64,000 nt of DNA from Verticillium longisporum (lineage: Eukaryota; Ascomycota; Sordariomycetes; Glomerellales; Plectosphaerellaceae): assembly GCA_019188255.1 (NCBI GenBank), contig JAETXT010000013.1, positions 1,240,001 to 1,304,000 of the forward strand, in the 5' to 3' direction. The translations under genes were made by a program, and so were the position numbers. Below, piece after piece: positions 11,214-23,459 of this stretch. Every line of letters begins with the position of its first letter. The stretch's first letter is position 1. Below the pieces are notes generated by a model, which saw nothing but the letters and a program-made list of their open reading frames with translations, did no database searches and was not told the DNA's origin.

Positions 11214-11900
11214 TTAAACTTTCTTCACCCCAGTACTACGGGTCCCGGGTCCGAGTATCTTCTCCCACGCCGGTGAGTCGTCGTGGGTGGTGGCGAATTC
11301 GATGCCTGGGAGCCCGAACAGTTCAGCAGGAGGTCGCTGTCGCTGATCTGCCTAACCGCGGTCTCAACTTTGACCCCGGACCTCAGCCTTTGCAGCATGT
11401 GCATGGCGTCAATGTCCGAGAGATCCATCAGCACCCCGTAGAGCTCCTCATAGACCGACCTCTCTTTGAGAAACGCCCCGTGTTGTCGCCTCATTGCCTG
11501 CGCCCTCGTCTCCGCGGGCTCCGTAGCATAGTCGCACTGCTGCCCGCGCTTCACACAAGGGCGGCATTCAGGTCTCTCGCCCGTGCACTTTGAGGCCATT
11601 CTTGTCAGATCTGAAGCGGGTTCTCAAGTCTTCCTGGAACCAACTGGGACGTTCGGCATATCCGGGAGTCTTCCTCACCTTTGCTTTGCGCTTTCGACAG
11701 GCTTCGCATGCCGCACTGATAACTGAGGTCCGTTGCCTGGGCGGTCTCGGGATCCGCTTCGGAGACGGCATCGGCTGGAAGTTGAGCAGGCCAGCGACCT
11801 TCGGAGGCGCTGGTACGGGGAGTATTCGTCGGAGCTTCGCCGCAGATCTGGCCTGAGCGGGATTTCCGCCCGGCTGGAACGTGTTTGCCATGTTCGACAT
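11214..11900 (-). CDS. Short Zn2Cys6 protein (truncated or frameshifted)
   Basis: This is a fungal binuclear zinc-cluster DNA-binding protein. The cluster CEACRKRKAK is joined to CTGERPECRPCVKRGQQCDY by an intron at 11678-11588 (GTGAGG...AAG). The N-terminus is Pro-rich, and after the cluster comes a helix (YEELYGVLMDLSDIDA). The spliced frame ends at 11225 after about 194 residues. A second frame, ELFGLPGIEFATTHDDSPAW up to a TAA at 11214-11216, looks genuinely coding and joins if one base is added near 11322-11326 (…CTGCTGAACTG…). Even so the protein lacks the usual fungal transcription-factor homology domain, so it is a short form or a remnant. Confidence 0.65.
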
Positions 11901-13655
11901 CCCTTAGAGTGCTATTTTTCGACAGAGAAGGTCTTGGCGTCTGTATGCGGGTATTTACAGACGTAGGTTTGTACTTGTATGCGTTCGCTGATGCAGACGG
12001 TGTTGGGAACCAGCCCGAGCTCTAATAAACTCCAGGGCTCACGATCAAACGAAGGGCCTGCCTTGGCTTGCCAAGTTGGGCTCGGTTGTTCCCTCCTCAG
12101 TTTAAATATGGAAAGCACATCAATTCGAGTGTCGAAAGTTTGAAGGGCTGGATCTGTGACCAACAGCCGGCGGAATGATGATGGGTCAGTTATGGCACCG
12201 ACATGAACTCGTCGTGCAGATCCCGGATGGCCGCTGTCATTTAGTTGGAGCGCAGGCCGGGAAGCAAGTAGGTGGTGGGGGGAGGGGATAATGGGTCTGG
12301 GAAAGGGGGAGCCGTGAAGCCTGGCTGTGACAGATCACTCTGACGCCCTGGGGGTGTGATCCTGCAGGCATGACACCAGACTCGTGAGCTCAACAGCGCA
12401 GGTCTACTCTGTGCCTTACGTGCCATTATGTGCTAACAATCCACCAGGTCCGACAAGCAAGACGAGTGTTAGAGCTTGGTGATACAAGGCAATGCGCGGA
12501 GACGGGATGGTGTGGGTGCCATCAGGGCCTAAGATTGTCCCTGGACGTGGGTGTGGAATGGAGACCCGGAAGGCATCTCCGCCCGAACATGTCTCCCCAG
12601 GGACTCAAACGGTAGCAAGCCGAGTGCTGGCTGTGTAACTTGGGGTACCAGAGGGTACCTGTTCTTCTCGTTGGCCCAAGAACACTACTCGGTCAGCCTT
12701 TCTTCTACACTAGAACCATCATATTATTGGACGACCCACGGGGCACTCTTCTCTGCTTGACAGTGCAAGGCGAAAGGGGCTCCGAGGGGAACCCAAGGTT
12801 GACTATCCAGTCGGCTGGATGTGCGCGCATTGCCAAGACCTGATGTGAAGAAATGTACCATCATAGTGAGTCATTGTGCTTCTTGACATGACTCCAAATG
12901 CTACGTATTGGCTAAGGTTATCCGATACATCAACAGACAAACCACTGATTGCATATGTGAGGTGACAGGAATTGGCCAAGGCCTGCGGGTTTCCAGTCAC
13001 GGTTGACGGCTTTCGACTGCCCGACCGGCCGGTGCAAATAAGGACCAATTGAGCCTCATGAAGCACGCATGTCGCCCACCATTAGCTTACGCACCTACCT
13101 TAGGTACCTAGGTAAGGTAATGGACGTTGTTCTAATGTTATCAAAGACGGTGTTTCAGTCAACATGGTAGCGAAGCGTGCCAGGCTATGTCACTGAGTGT
13201 TTCTTTACGCAATCCCACTGTTAACATGCAGTGTTGCCGAGATCTGGAAAATGTCCGAGCCCCATTGGGGATCTCGCCATGCCGAATCCCATCCAATGGC
13301 GCCAATCTTCGGGCTTCATCCATATCCATGGCTTCTTGGGCGGAGGCTCTCCGCGCCTCTACCGTCGGAACCCCGAACTCAATGACTCCACCTTACCCAG
13401 CCATGCCCATTGTTAACGTGGCCCACACTTTCAACTGCATGAGCGCTTGTATCGCTGAACCGGAACACGAGGCCAAGGTATATGATGGCCAGAAGATGTC
13501 AAAGTGGAACAATTCTTATTTGACTTGATCTCCATTTGAAGGTGCCAAATTACAGACTACCTAGGGAATCGTACGAGGCCATGATCCCTGCAAGACCCTG
13601 ATATCAAGGCGGAAGGGTCCTACGCTGCCATGATCTAGTCAGTAGGTTGGTGAGA
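11901..13655. other. Gene-poor stretch
   Basis: No supported gene. It holds a palindrome at 13101-13110. Open frames around 13187-13528 on both strands have no clear start, splice pattern or domain. Confidence 0.5.
13093..13121. repeat. TAGGTACCTA palindrome
   Basis: A perfect 10-bp palindrome at 13101-13110 flanked by imperfect CCTTA/TAAGG arms, similar to the cluster near 7.5 kb. Confidence 0.45.
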
Positions 13656-14562
13656 TTAATGGTCGTCCCGCTCCAGCCACTTCGCGCACGCTTCATAAAA
13701 CCTCTGCACCTCAGACTCATATCCCAACGCCGTCTGAAAGTGGCTTTCGCCCGCCGTTCTCCGCATAAACTGCAACGCCCCGGCGTAGATCAAATCGGCA
13801 TACGAGACTGCGTCCACATCATTAGTCCATCATCATGATCCCACTCCCCACTCGCACCGAGTCGCGTCCGCGTCAGAAGAGGACAAAATGGGACAACTCA
13901 CCAGTCTCTCCCAGGAAGAATGGACCTTCCGTCTCCCGCAACAGCGCGGCCGCCTTGGCAAACACCGGTCTTTCATTTTCCCACGATTCGTCCCCGCCCT
14001 GGGTCCTCCGGAGCTCCTCGAGCGTCATGCCGAACATTTCCCGTCGGGTCTCTTCGAAGTAGGGCCGCGACGCGTCAGTGAGGCACTTGGTCGCAACGTT
14101 GGGGATCAGAACGCCCATGAGCGGACTCATGGTCTCCTTAACGAGAGCCTGCACCTTATCGGTGGCGGGGTCATCAACACGTAGCGGGCGCTCGGGGTAC
14201 CGCTTCTCGAGCTCGTCAATGATGAGGCGTGAGTTCATGACAGCCTTACCATCCGGGAACACGACGGCGGGGACGGTATAGGGCTTAAGCTCCTCCGGCT
14301 GCGGGGCGAGGCCGAGACCCTTCAAGGTGGGCTCGATGTCGGGATACTGGATCCATGTGGTGGTGTAGGGGATCTGCTTGTAATTGAGTGCCAAACGGGC
14401 TGGGTGCGTCAGCATGCGGGAAGGTTTGCGGCAAGTGTTGGGGTCAAGATGCGATCAGTCCGCGTTGCGGGGAAGAAACTTACTCTTCCACGGGTTGAGT
14501 GACCAGCATCCCTTCCCACTGTCCTTGCTGGGCAAATCGTAGAGGATCACCTTGTCCGACAT
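13656..14562 (-). CDS. Glutathione S-transferase family protein (three exons)
   Basis: A cytosolic GST-fold protein of the fungal UstS/GSTFuA-like type, conjugating glutathione or acting in detoxification or secondary metabolism. The start is ATG 14562 (MSDKVILYDLPSKD). Introns are 14483-14400 (GTAAGT...CAG), giving NPWKTRLALNYKQIPYTTTW, and 13901-13808 (GTGAGT...CAG), giving GETG joined to VSYADLIYAG. The stop is at 13658-13656. The thioredoxin-like N-domain contains VPAVVFPDGKAVMNSRLIIDELEKRYP, with the glutathione-binding Pro and Ser positions typical of the fold. The C-domain is all-helical. The true substrate cannot be read from the sequence. Confidence 0.85.
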
Positions 14563-15203
14563 GATGTGTGCGCTGTAAACAGGGTTGTTCCTTCGCAATG
14601 CCTTTTTCGAATCGGATACGGAGAAGTCTTCCAAGATCTAGTTTGTAGAGGACACAACACAGGGCGAGTGACGGACTTGAAGTACTCGCTGTGGAGGCCA
14701 TGTCATCGTAATGATGCGCTGCACCTCTGACGCCCTAGTGGGCCGAGCGAAGGGCGTAGTCTAGACTTCCATCGCGCTCTTGAGAGTTTAGATCCACTGC
14801 ACAGGCATTGTTCACACGATACGCCAACACACTGTCTAAGGTGACGACCGCTGTGTTCCTCAATCTCCCAGATGGTGTCATTCCCACCTTGCTATGCACG
14901 CGGCTTACAACATGAGGCTGCACGACATTGCAGTCAGCAACAGCCACGCAAAACACCGGGCGCAGCACGGCACACAGCGCCGGAAAGGAGCGTCTCGACA
15001 TGCAGAAGGATCTTCCGCATCATCATAGACCCACTGCTTCAGGGGACCAAGAGGGCCAGATCGACAGAGCGATAAGGGCCACGCGCCGCGCGACGGCATG
15101 AACAAGGGTGAATGCAGAACAGCAAGTATCAATTGAGACGTAGAACCAGCCAGGAATGACGGGAGCCTGTCGGACTTGAAGCGCGCACATTAGGCTGCTA
15201 CAT
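14563..15203. other. Intergenic
   Basis: Upstream region of the GST gene and 3' flank of the permease gene. Nothing else was recognised. Confidence 0.5.
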
Positions 15204-17241
15204 CTACAGTGCATTGCTTGCGCAGCTGAAGACGCCCTTGGCGCCAGCCCTGAACTCCTCCAGGATCCCCTCAACGCCGGCGTACGTGCCAACCGTGAGA
15301 AACACGACACCGACGCCGATGATGAACAAATTCAAGGCCACCGATGCCGCGTCGCTGATTTTGCTAGGGCGTCCATATCCAGCGGCCTTGTCGACGGATC
15401 GCATGCGGAAGAAGGCGACTCCCCAGAAGATGAAGCCGAAGAAGGAATCGAAGAGGGACGACATGAGCGACAGAACTGGGAATTATCAGCGACCTTTCTT
15501 CATTCTTCACTTGGAGGAATAGCATCGTATCCAGTTTGACAATACGTACGGGAGCTGAAGATGGGAATGACTTCGGCAATGATGAATGCGGCAACCCACG
15601 TTGCGACTGCAAAGTGTCAGATCCGTGCACTCGAAAGCTTCCCACAGGAAAGAGACGTACACAGAATACCTGCCCAACTCGCCCAGCCGACCACGGTGTG
15701 CTCGTTGATGTGGCGCTTGTTATTCTCGAACACGCGGAAAAAGACGAAGCGGCTCGAAACAGCGGCGTACAGAACACCAAGGAAGATGAGCGTTGGGATC
15801 ATGAACGAAAATGCCACCTTTTTGTGAACCTCGTCAGATAGCGAGCCGAAGGCCGGAGCCGTCATGTACTGGTTGCCGACATTTGAGTAGACGACGGCGC
15901 CGACGATGCTGAAGACGATGATCTCGCCAATGGTGCACGCCCACAGGGCTTTCGGGAAGTCCCTGACCCAAAATCAGTATGACAGCAGTGGAGGTCAGGG
16001 AATTGGGAACTACACGTACCGGGGGTTGCGCATCTCGGCAATGAAGCTCGGGAGCGTGATCTGGCCGATGAAAGTGTAGCTGATGCTCAAGAAGGCATTC
16101 ATACCAGCAACAAAGGTCGTTCCTGGAACCGGCACGGCTCGTACGAGAGGTTCCCCGATGGCGGCATCATATCCGGCAGGATGGTCCTGGATTCCGGCAA
16201 AGACTGTCGCGAGTATGACAGAGATGAAAGTGAAGAGCGCAGACGCAACGGCGAACTTGGACAGCAGGTCAAACGTGCGCGGCAGCGACGACAGCCAGGA
16301 GATGATGGCCATGACGACGGAGAAGACGACAGTGCTGCAGCGGGGCCCACCGGAAGTGACCATTGTGTTCAGGTATTCGGCACCGACGAGGACATGGAGA
16401 CCTTGGATGAACTGCTGGTCATCAGAACTGCCGGCACGGCGAAGATGCGAGGGATACTCACGGTGTTGTTGAGGATGAACATGACGGCAGTAGCCCACCA
16501 TGCCCATCGGTGACCCCAGAACAGCATCTGGCCAATGTCACAGATGTCGCGGACCTCGGGGTGGCGCAGGCAGAACTGCCAAAGGACAAGCGATCTGTTG
16601 ATGGTCAGCTTGATTGCTGCGTCCTTTGCTCAGAAAGAAACTAACGTGTAGAGCACTGTCGCTGCGATGAAGATTGTAAGAATCAAGCTGCCCAAGGTAA
16701 GCTTGCTGTCATCAGTGAAGGAATTGGTGCATCATCCTACCCAGGAACCAGGCCTAACACGCTGTATGCCCATGGAAAGCTCATGATTGCCTATCCAGGT
16801 AAGAAAAAATTCATCCCTGGCAGTCGCCAGGACGGCACTCACTAAGCAAATGTATTCGGAAAACAGCAAAGCAGCAGTCTGTATTCATTAGTGTCTGCAT
16901 GTCGACATTGTTAACCCCCGAGAGGAGGATACCTTTGGCCAAGAGCAAGTACGGTACTGAATGGCGCAGCCATCCTCCTTGGCAAGCTGCTTGTGCAGAA
17001 TGTCCTCACTCGAAGACACGCCGCCCTCGATGGATGACGTCTCGGAGCGCACCGAGTCTGCGACGGGGGCAATGCGCGGGCCGATGGCCGTGTTGCGGCC
17101 GCCGAACCACTGGAAGCCGCTCGGCTCGGGCGCGGCCTCAACATCGCCGGCAGCCAGAGGCTTGCCGTCACCAACGGGGCTTGCCCGCTTCTCAAGGGAG
17201 GAGGAGTCAAGGGGCGAGCCCCCTGTTTCGTGCGTCGCCAT
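15204..17241 (-). CDS. AAAP-family amino-acid permease (nine exons)
   Basis: A plasma-membrane amino-acid transporter of the Aa_trans family, close in style to the neutral/aromatic permease Mtr of Neurospora. ATG 17241 begins a hydrophilic cytosolic tail (MATHETGGSPLD) of about 90 residues. The splice chain is consistent throughout: exon 1 ends 16933, exon 2 is 16878-16843 (TAALLFSEYICL), exon 3 is 16790-16741, exon 4 is 16687-16646, and then five longer exons to the stop at 15204. All joins preserve frame (for example CLAIMSFPWAYSVLGLVPGL and LYTSLVLWQFCLRHPEVRD). About eleven membrane segments are visible, including AIISWLSS, VAFSFMIPTLIFLGVLY and VALNLFIIGVGVVFLTVG. Very short early exons are typical of this family. 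Confidence 0.88.
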
Positions 17242-18811
17242 GATACTATGTATCAGTAACCTCTCGGCAAGTCGACGATGCTTATCGAGATCCGTATCGA
17301 GTATCGTAGTGAACAAGACGACAAGGCTCGGTTGTGGAAAGTATCTCGCACCCGGTTGGCGTCTCAACGTAAGCCTCAAATCAGATCGTCGTCAAGACAC
17401 GCTTTTCGTTCAGATTGTTATGCCAGAAAAGAAGTCCGCCACACCAAAGTAAAGCAGTAGCGAGGGTGAGACTTCAAGAACTGAAGAGGATCACAGGGAC
17501 GGGACCCTGGCCCAGAAGTATGGTCCGGCAAAGGACGTCCCCGGCGAACGTTGCACTCGTTTCCCAGGTACCTCGAATCCCATTTTGCCTTGCTAGTCAC
17601 CATCCACAAAAACGCCCCCCCATCGTGGAAGCATCAAATGGCGTGCTCCTAGCTCCTCTCGATAATCTCTACCTCCCTCCACCGCTGGTCCTGGATCGCG
17701 CCAGCGATGAAGGGTTGGAGGGGGCGCCGCCGGGGGCGTGCTCACACGTGGGGTACCACCGAGCCAGCACGTAAAGACCAGCTTTTGTCGGTACACGAGC
17801 TTTTGCTCCCAGCGAGCCGAGTCCCTGTAAGGTCGTTACCAGAGAGGGCGAGGAAATACAGGTCTCACCCTCCCAATGAAGCGCTGGCGCAAACAGCAGC
17901 ACGCTGTTTGGGCCAACCCCATGTGGACCACCCGCGTTCGCGGCCAGACGGACTGGTTCCCATCTCGTGTCACGAACCAACGAGAGGGTTGCGAAAGAAG
18001 GATTGAGATGCCGTCCGTTCCCGGACCCCTGTTTACCGCGCAGACTTGGGCTCTGCCGGATGGATGTCGTGACGTCGGCGTGGCTGTCGGGGGCGTTCCC
18101 GGCTGGTCGGGGCAGCCTAGAGAGCCAAGAGATGTCCGGATCTTTCACCCGCTGGCCACAGTCTACTTGGCAGGGGTCCCTCCTTCACGAGACCTAGGCG
18201 GGGGGGCAATGAGGGCCAGAGCCAGAAAGAACGTTTAAACATGAGATTGCGTGATCGAGAACGCGTGCCCTTTTTTCAACACAAGGTTTAGGTCATTTGC
18301 GACCCCTGGCTGCAGCGTTGTGAGAGAGCCTAAATTCTCCCTCATGGAAAGCATTCTACGAGTGTCGGTGAATAATGAGAGCCTGGCGTGCCGCTCCCTT
18401 TGGCAATTTGCAGTGATCGGCGGCGTTCTCGGAAACACGGCAGATGAGAGGAGGGTGGTGACGTGAGACTAGTCTTTCAGCCTGACTCGTCGGCTGGGCC
18501 GCTGCAAATGTTACTACGTACGTTCGTACATGCTAGACGTATGCGGAGACAGTCTTGAAAAGGACCGTCTTGTACCACCGACATGTCAAGTCGCGATTTA
18601 CTGCACCACATTCATAGTTCGGTAATAGGCAGTGCTGGATGAATGGGAATCGATCATTATGCTAAGCTTCACCAGTGCGCCAGCCTCGGCTTCTCCATGT
18701 GTGACTCCGGTTCCCATGCGTGATAGACTATGCCGTGCCTCGCTCAGTCATCGTTACCCTCATCAACCCACGTGCTTCATTACCTCCTCCAGTACCACAG
18801 CTGGACCCCAA
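17242..18811. other. Gene-poor stretch
   Basis: Upstream region of the permease. No gene, RNA or repeat family could be supported; it has scattered GGTACC and TACGTACG words (17567, 18515). Confidence 0.5.
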
Positions 18812-20122
18812 TCACGGCTGTGTCTCGTCCCACTCAACCCACCGCCGTATCACCTCATCAACTCTCCTGACGCCCTCTCGCGTTGCCTCGACCTCGAACC
18901 ACTCCCTGTGATCTCGTCCACACGCGTCGCAACTTCCGCGGACCGCCTTGAGTCCTAGTCCAGCCAGCTCAATGTGCACCAGCCTCTCGACGCGATGGCA
19001 ATGCGGCGCCATCCGCGGCGACTGGCCCGACGCCTCACTCGCTCCCGGCAGGTACGGGTAGTACCGGATAACCTCGACCTCGTACCCGCACTGCCGCGAC
19101 CACTGCTGCATACGGCGCTGGACGTTGGCTGCGCGGCCAATCTTGAGGAGCATCGTCTTCTTGTCTTGCCGGTTCGAGGACGTCGACCGCGCATACGACG
19201 AGACGACATCGCTTGCGCGGCGCTGGCGGCCGGCTGCTGCTGCAGAGGGTGGCGCGAGAAGCGACCTAGCCGCGTCTACTGGCGGCGGCGACTTGTCGGT
19301 CGTGGGCGTCATCCAGAACATGTATATGTATCCTGCTTCCTCCGAATCAACGTACGGGCGTGCGAGTTCCGCCATCAGCGCCGACGCCGTCTGCGGATCG
19401 GTGTGGTCTGGAATGAGCGACAGATACTGTCCCGTCTGGGATTTGGAGGACTTGGTCGAGAGTTTGCCGGGAGACTGCGTCGAGAGGTTGGTGGGTCGCG
19501 AGGCACTCGACGAAGCGCCATTGTGCTTGGAAGGTCGCGGTGTCGAGACGTAGCCCTGCTGAATTGGCTTCGGCTGTGGTCTCGCCGGTGGCTCGTCGTG
19601 GACCTCGTCGAGTGGGATCCGGAAGCAGAAGCAAAAGTGCAGCTCTTTTTTCGGTTTCGGCCGGCTCATGGCCGTGGCGGCCGGCGGAGGTTTGGCGTAG
19701 CCGTTGCTGTGGCTGTGAGAGGGCCTCGTGCTGCCATCGTATCGTCCTGGTCTCGGCTTCTTCTTCGCTTGCTTTCTTTGCTCGAGCTCCACGAGCCCCA
19801 ATCTGTCGGCGAGCGTGTCAACGCTGGTTCGCTCCTCGAGGATCGGTGTGGCGTTGCCCCGCGGGCCGGGACTCGAGTGTGCTGACATGGCCGCCTGGTC
19901 TCTGTGCTGCCAGCAATACAACGTCTCGTCGCGGGGGTCATCGTGTGTGATCTTAGCCCGGCGGGGTCGAGGCAGCAGCGTCTGGGCTGGGTCGACGGGT
20001 GCGGCCGTGATGGGGCGTCGACATGGTCGGCCGCTCGTGGTGATGCCTCGGCATGTTGTGGAGAGATTCTTTGAGTCGTTGCGCGCCACGAGCGACTCGG
20101 GCGTATTCGCGACAAAGTGCAT
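18812..20122 (-). CDS. T5orf172/DUF1766 (GIY-YIG-like) domain protein
   Basis: A single-exon fungal protein of 436 residues. The N-terminus has a Cys-rich module (TTCRGITTSGRPCRRP ... LYCWQH) seen in fungal DUF1766 proteins. The middle is disordered and Ser/Pro-rich. The C-terminal 180 residues form a T5orf172 domain: GYIYMFW, then after a Ser/Ala-rich insert MLLKIGRAANVQRRMQQW, then HRVERLVHIEL and CDACGRDHREWFEV. This domain is distantly related to GIY-YIG nucleases and is shared with phage T5 Orf172. The KIGRA..V..R pattern and the downstream Glu of the fold are present. Cellular function in fungi is unknown; nucleic-acid binding or cleavage is inferred from the family. Confidence 0.85.
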   Translation of the reverse strand: MHFVANTPESLVARNDSKNLSTTCRGITTSGRPCRRPITAAPVDPAQTLLPRPRRAKITHDDPRDETLYCWQHRDQAAMSAHSSPGPRGNATPILEERTSVDTLADRLGLVELEQRKQAKKKPRPGRYDGSTRPSHSHSNGYAKPPPAATAMSRPKPKKELHFCFCFRIPLDEVHDEPPARPQPKPIQQGYVSTPRPSKHNGASSSASRPTNLSTQSPGKLSTKSSKSQTGQYLSLIPDHTDPQTASALMAELARPYVDSEEAGYIYMFWMTPTTDKSPPPVDAARSLLAPPSAAAAGRQRRASDVVSSYARSTSSNRQDKKTMLLKIGRAANVQRRMQQWSRQCGYEVEVIRYYPYLPGASEASGQSPRMAPHCHRVERLVHIELAGLGLKAVRGSCDACGRDHREWFEVEATREGVRRVDEVIRRWVEWDETQP

Positions 20123-21770
20123 TGTTGGCGTTCGAGTTTCAAGGCAAGTTTATGTAGGCCTGCCCTGGTGTTGAAGTTATCGCTAGCTTCCCATGTCGAG
20201 TTCAAGCACTGGTCGTAGAACAGGCCCAGACCATGGAGGGGCTCGTTGGAATGTCAAGAAGCAGGATAAATCAGGGCTGGGAGGGGGGTTGCTTGACCCA
20301 GTCACCGCGCATTCGTGCGCGTGAATCAAGGCCATCGCGACCTTGCATGCGACCATGGTCGTAGGGTCATGTCGTGACTGGTCTGATTCGGCTGCAGTGG
20401 GATGGAGGAGGTTGGGTGACTGGGGCACTGGTGCCTGGTCTTGACTGGGATTCAACATCTTGGGAGTGGCTGGGAGCTACACTGCCACAGTCCATGTGGC
20501 GCGAGGTTCACCGAACTCACCGGGCAATCCGACCCTCAATGCATCGAATCTGTCCAGCACGTGGACTCTCCTCCTTACCATTCACTCGGACCCTCCGTCT
20601 GAGGCTTCGCCCTCGGCCTCGGAATCCACGGGCCGCGACTATTGACCGAAAATGGCAACATCTTTCGCCGTCGCTGGGCGAAGCAACCCCGAACCAGTAG
20701 CACCGAAACGTGCCTCAATTTGGCAAGAAACGACTGGCAAGTCTCCCATGCACCGGAACGCCCAAGGCCCGATTGAACGCCACCGTCGCTCACAAGCAGG
20801 TCGCCGCTGAGTGCTAAGCGGTCAGGGACTCGAAATCACAAGCGATGTCTGTGGCGTTGCTCGGCAGTAAGCCCTTGATCAGCAACAATGCTTGGACACC
20901 CGAATCGCCATTCAACACGACATGTTGCTGCGGCGGCTTACTCGGCGGTGTACTCTTCCTCAAGATCTGATGGGCCCCAAATATCGCCAAGGACAAGACG
21001 CGCCAGTCTTTGGCTTGCGCCTCCATGGTGTTTTGATTCCCCCAATGACCACATTCAGCTCCAAGATTGGAGATGGTTGACGTGACTAGTCCTCGCGGCA
21101 CCTCGTCCCTCGACGCATCCTGTTGTGAGAAGCATCAGAGTAGAGCATGCTCTTGGCGTGTCACTCTGACCATGCCCAAGCAGCCCTCCATGTACTGCCA
21201 CATGCACATGTACAACTTTCACTGTCAGCGACAAGTCTGAGTTCGAACTCTCGTTGCTACACACTGCATAGCCCTCCCCGGCCTAAATCGATATTGTGCT
21301 GTGCTCCAGCGAGTACGCGACCCGAACTCACCGAGGCGATCCCGGGCGACAAACCCGACAAGATCGCAGTCCTCACAAAGCGAGGCAAGACTAGCACACT
21401 ATCTAACGTGATCGTGCCTGCATCAGGCTACAGCCCAATCTGGCCGATCTCGCCAGAAAGGGGCTGTAGTTTCTCGTCAAGAATGAAATGCATGGCCTGC
21501 GCCGCTCACCTTGGGTGCAGTGCCGCGGCTCTGTTGACGTCGTCACGCTTGGCTTCTCATACCGCAGGATGAGATGCTGGGCTCGACTGTTGCGGTGGTA
21601 TGTTTCGAGTTGGTGATGAGAAGTATGGCACCAACGAGTGAATCCTCTGTCTTGGTTGCGTATAAAGCTGAGAGCATCCGCGGTACGACACAGACAGCAG
21701 AACTGGTCTCATCTTCACATCAAGTCAAACTCACAATACAACGCGCCTTCACCTCGTTCACACTCTCAAC
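20123..21770. other. Gene-poor stretch
   Basis: Between divergent genes. No gene was supported. A TATA-like box lies near its right end. Confidence 0.5.
21661..21667 (+). promoter_or_regulatory. TATA-like box of the amine oxidase gene
   Basis: TATAAAG lies 110 bases before the ATG at 21771. Position and sequence fit a fungal core promoter, but this is not proof of use. Confidence 0.4.
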
Positions 21771-23459
21771 ATGTACACGAAGCACGGCGCTCGCCTTCTT
21801 CTTTCCGTCTCACTTCTTCTTCGGGCCGTCCTAGGAGTCGCAGCGGTCGAGGTCAGTCGACCTTGGACCCCGGCTGATGGCCACTTGGGCGACTCCAGCA
21901 ACGGCTGTGATCAGAGTCCTCCCCTGCCACCTTCCGAAGTCGACGTCATTGTGGTGGGTGGTGGGTTTTCAGGCCTCACTGCCGCGTACGAGCTCCAACA
22001 GTCAGGCTACACCACACTCGTGCTTGAAGCGACGCACCTCCTCGGGGGCAAGTCCCGCTCGCAGAGACTCAAGACTGGTCCCGGCATTGCGGAACTCGGC
22101 GCCACGTGGATTAACAATAAGACGCAAAAGACAGTTTATGAATACAGCCAGCGCTTCGGATTCGACACTGTTGTACAGTACAACGACGGCGATACGATTT
22201 TCCAGGGCGAGGATGGCAGGGTAACCCGCTCAACTTCAAGTGATGATTCCGAGGTATGTTGTCATTCGTATCAGTCTTCACGCAACAAGCGATCAACTGT
22301 GGACAGCGGATGCTGACTGTACCAGCCCGAGGACCCTGAGCTCGCTCTTCAGGAAGCTGCCTGGTCACTCCTCATCGAAGAATCTGCCGCTAAGATCAAC
22401 ATCTCCGACTGGGACAGTTTCCCTGAGAAGAAGGACGTTTCATTTGCCGACTGGCTCGACATTTACAAGATGTGGGAGAAGCCGCACCTTCGAGCCCTCA
22501 GTCGTGGACTCTCAAGGGCCATCGTTGGACGCGAGCCCGAGGATATCGGAGCACACTATTTTCTCGACTACATCAAGTCGGGGGGTGGCCTTCGTAGTCT
22601 CATGTTTGAGGATCAAGAGGGAGCCCAGTTCCAGTGGATCAAGCAAGGTGAGTATCTCGCAGGAAACGTCGATTCTAGTATGATATTAATAATTGACGCG
22701 TTCCAAGGCACCACGGCCATCGCGACCAGTCTCGCAGAGGCCATGACCCCTGGGAGCGTACTCATCTACGGCCCTGTCCACAGCGTTGTCCAGCAGAGCG
22801 ACATGTCTATTGTCACCATCGAGTCGGGCCAGTCTTTCCGCGCCAAGAAGGTCATCATTGCTGTGACGCAGAACGTCTACAACAAAATCACCTTCTCCCC
22901 TCCCCTCCCCTGCGACAAGCGCAACCTCGTGTCTCACACAAAACCAGGGATCTACGCAAAGATGGCCCTTACCTATTCCAAGTCTTGGTGGCGCGACGCC
23001 GGTCTCGTCGGCAAGTTTACCTCTCTCGCGGGGCCGGCTTGTTTTGGTTGGGAGATTTCAGATGCATCGCAAGACCTGCACGCCCTCATGGTATTTATCG
23101 CTGGTAGTATCGCTGAGAAATGGGGCGCTCTGCCCGCGGACGAGAAGGAGACGGCAGTCATTGAGCACCTGGCTGAGATCTTCGGAAAGGAGCTTGCCAA
23201 CGAGGCGCGAGACGTGCGTGAGGTCCAGTATGTCGAGTGGACGACGGAGGAGTACTTCCTTGGTGGACCGACGACCACTCTCGGGGCGGGCATGTTGCGC
23301 AAGTATGGCGCGGTGATGAGGGAGCCGTTTGAGAATTTGCACTTTGCCGGCACGGAAACTGCGTTTGAGTGGAAGGGGTACCTGGAGGGGGCAGTCACTG
23401 CAGGCCAGCGTGCAGCACAGGAGGTTGTTGATGGGTTGACGGAAATCAAGGAGGCTTAG
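21771..23459 (+). CDS. Secreted flavin-containing amine oxidase (three exons)
   Basis: An FAD-dependent amine oxidase (PF01593 type), oxidising primary or polyamines to aldehydes with release of H2O2. Residues 1-25 form a signal peptide (LLLSVSLLLRAVLGVAA). The dinucleotide-binding motif VIVVGGGFSGLTAAYELQ and the GG-doublet LLGGKSRS follow. The C-terminal FAD motif is HFAGTETAFEWKGYLEGAV. Introns are 22254-22325 (GTATGT...CAG) and 22648-22707 (GTGAGT...AAG), and both joins restore the frame (DSE/PEDPEL and KQG/TTAIATS). Its location is probably extracellular or in the secretory pathway. The exact amine cannot be inferred. Confidence 0.88.

Noticed and set aside
13187..13528. 113-codon plus-strand open frame
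   Set aside because: No domain, poor start context, and both strands are equally open here.
18974..19885. 303-codon plus-strand open frame
   Set aside because: Arg-rich antisense shadow of the T5orf172 protein.
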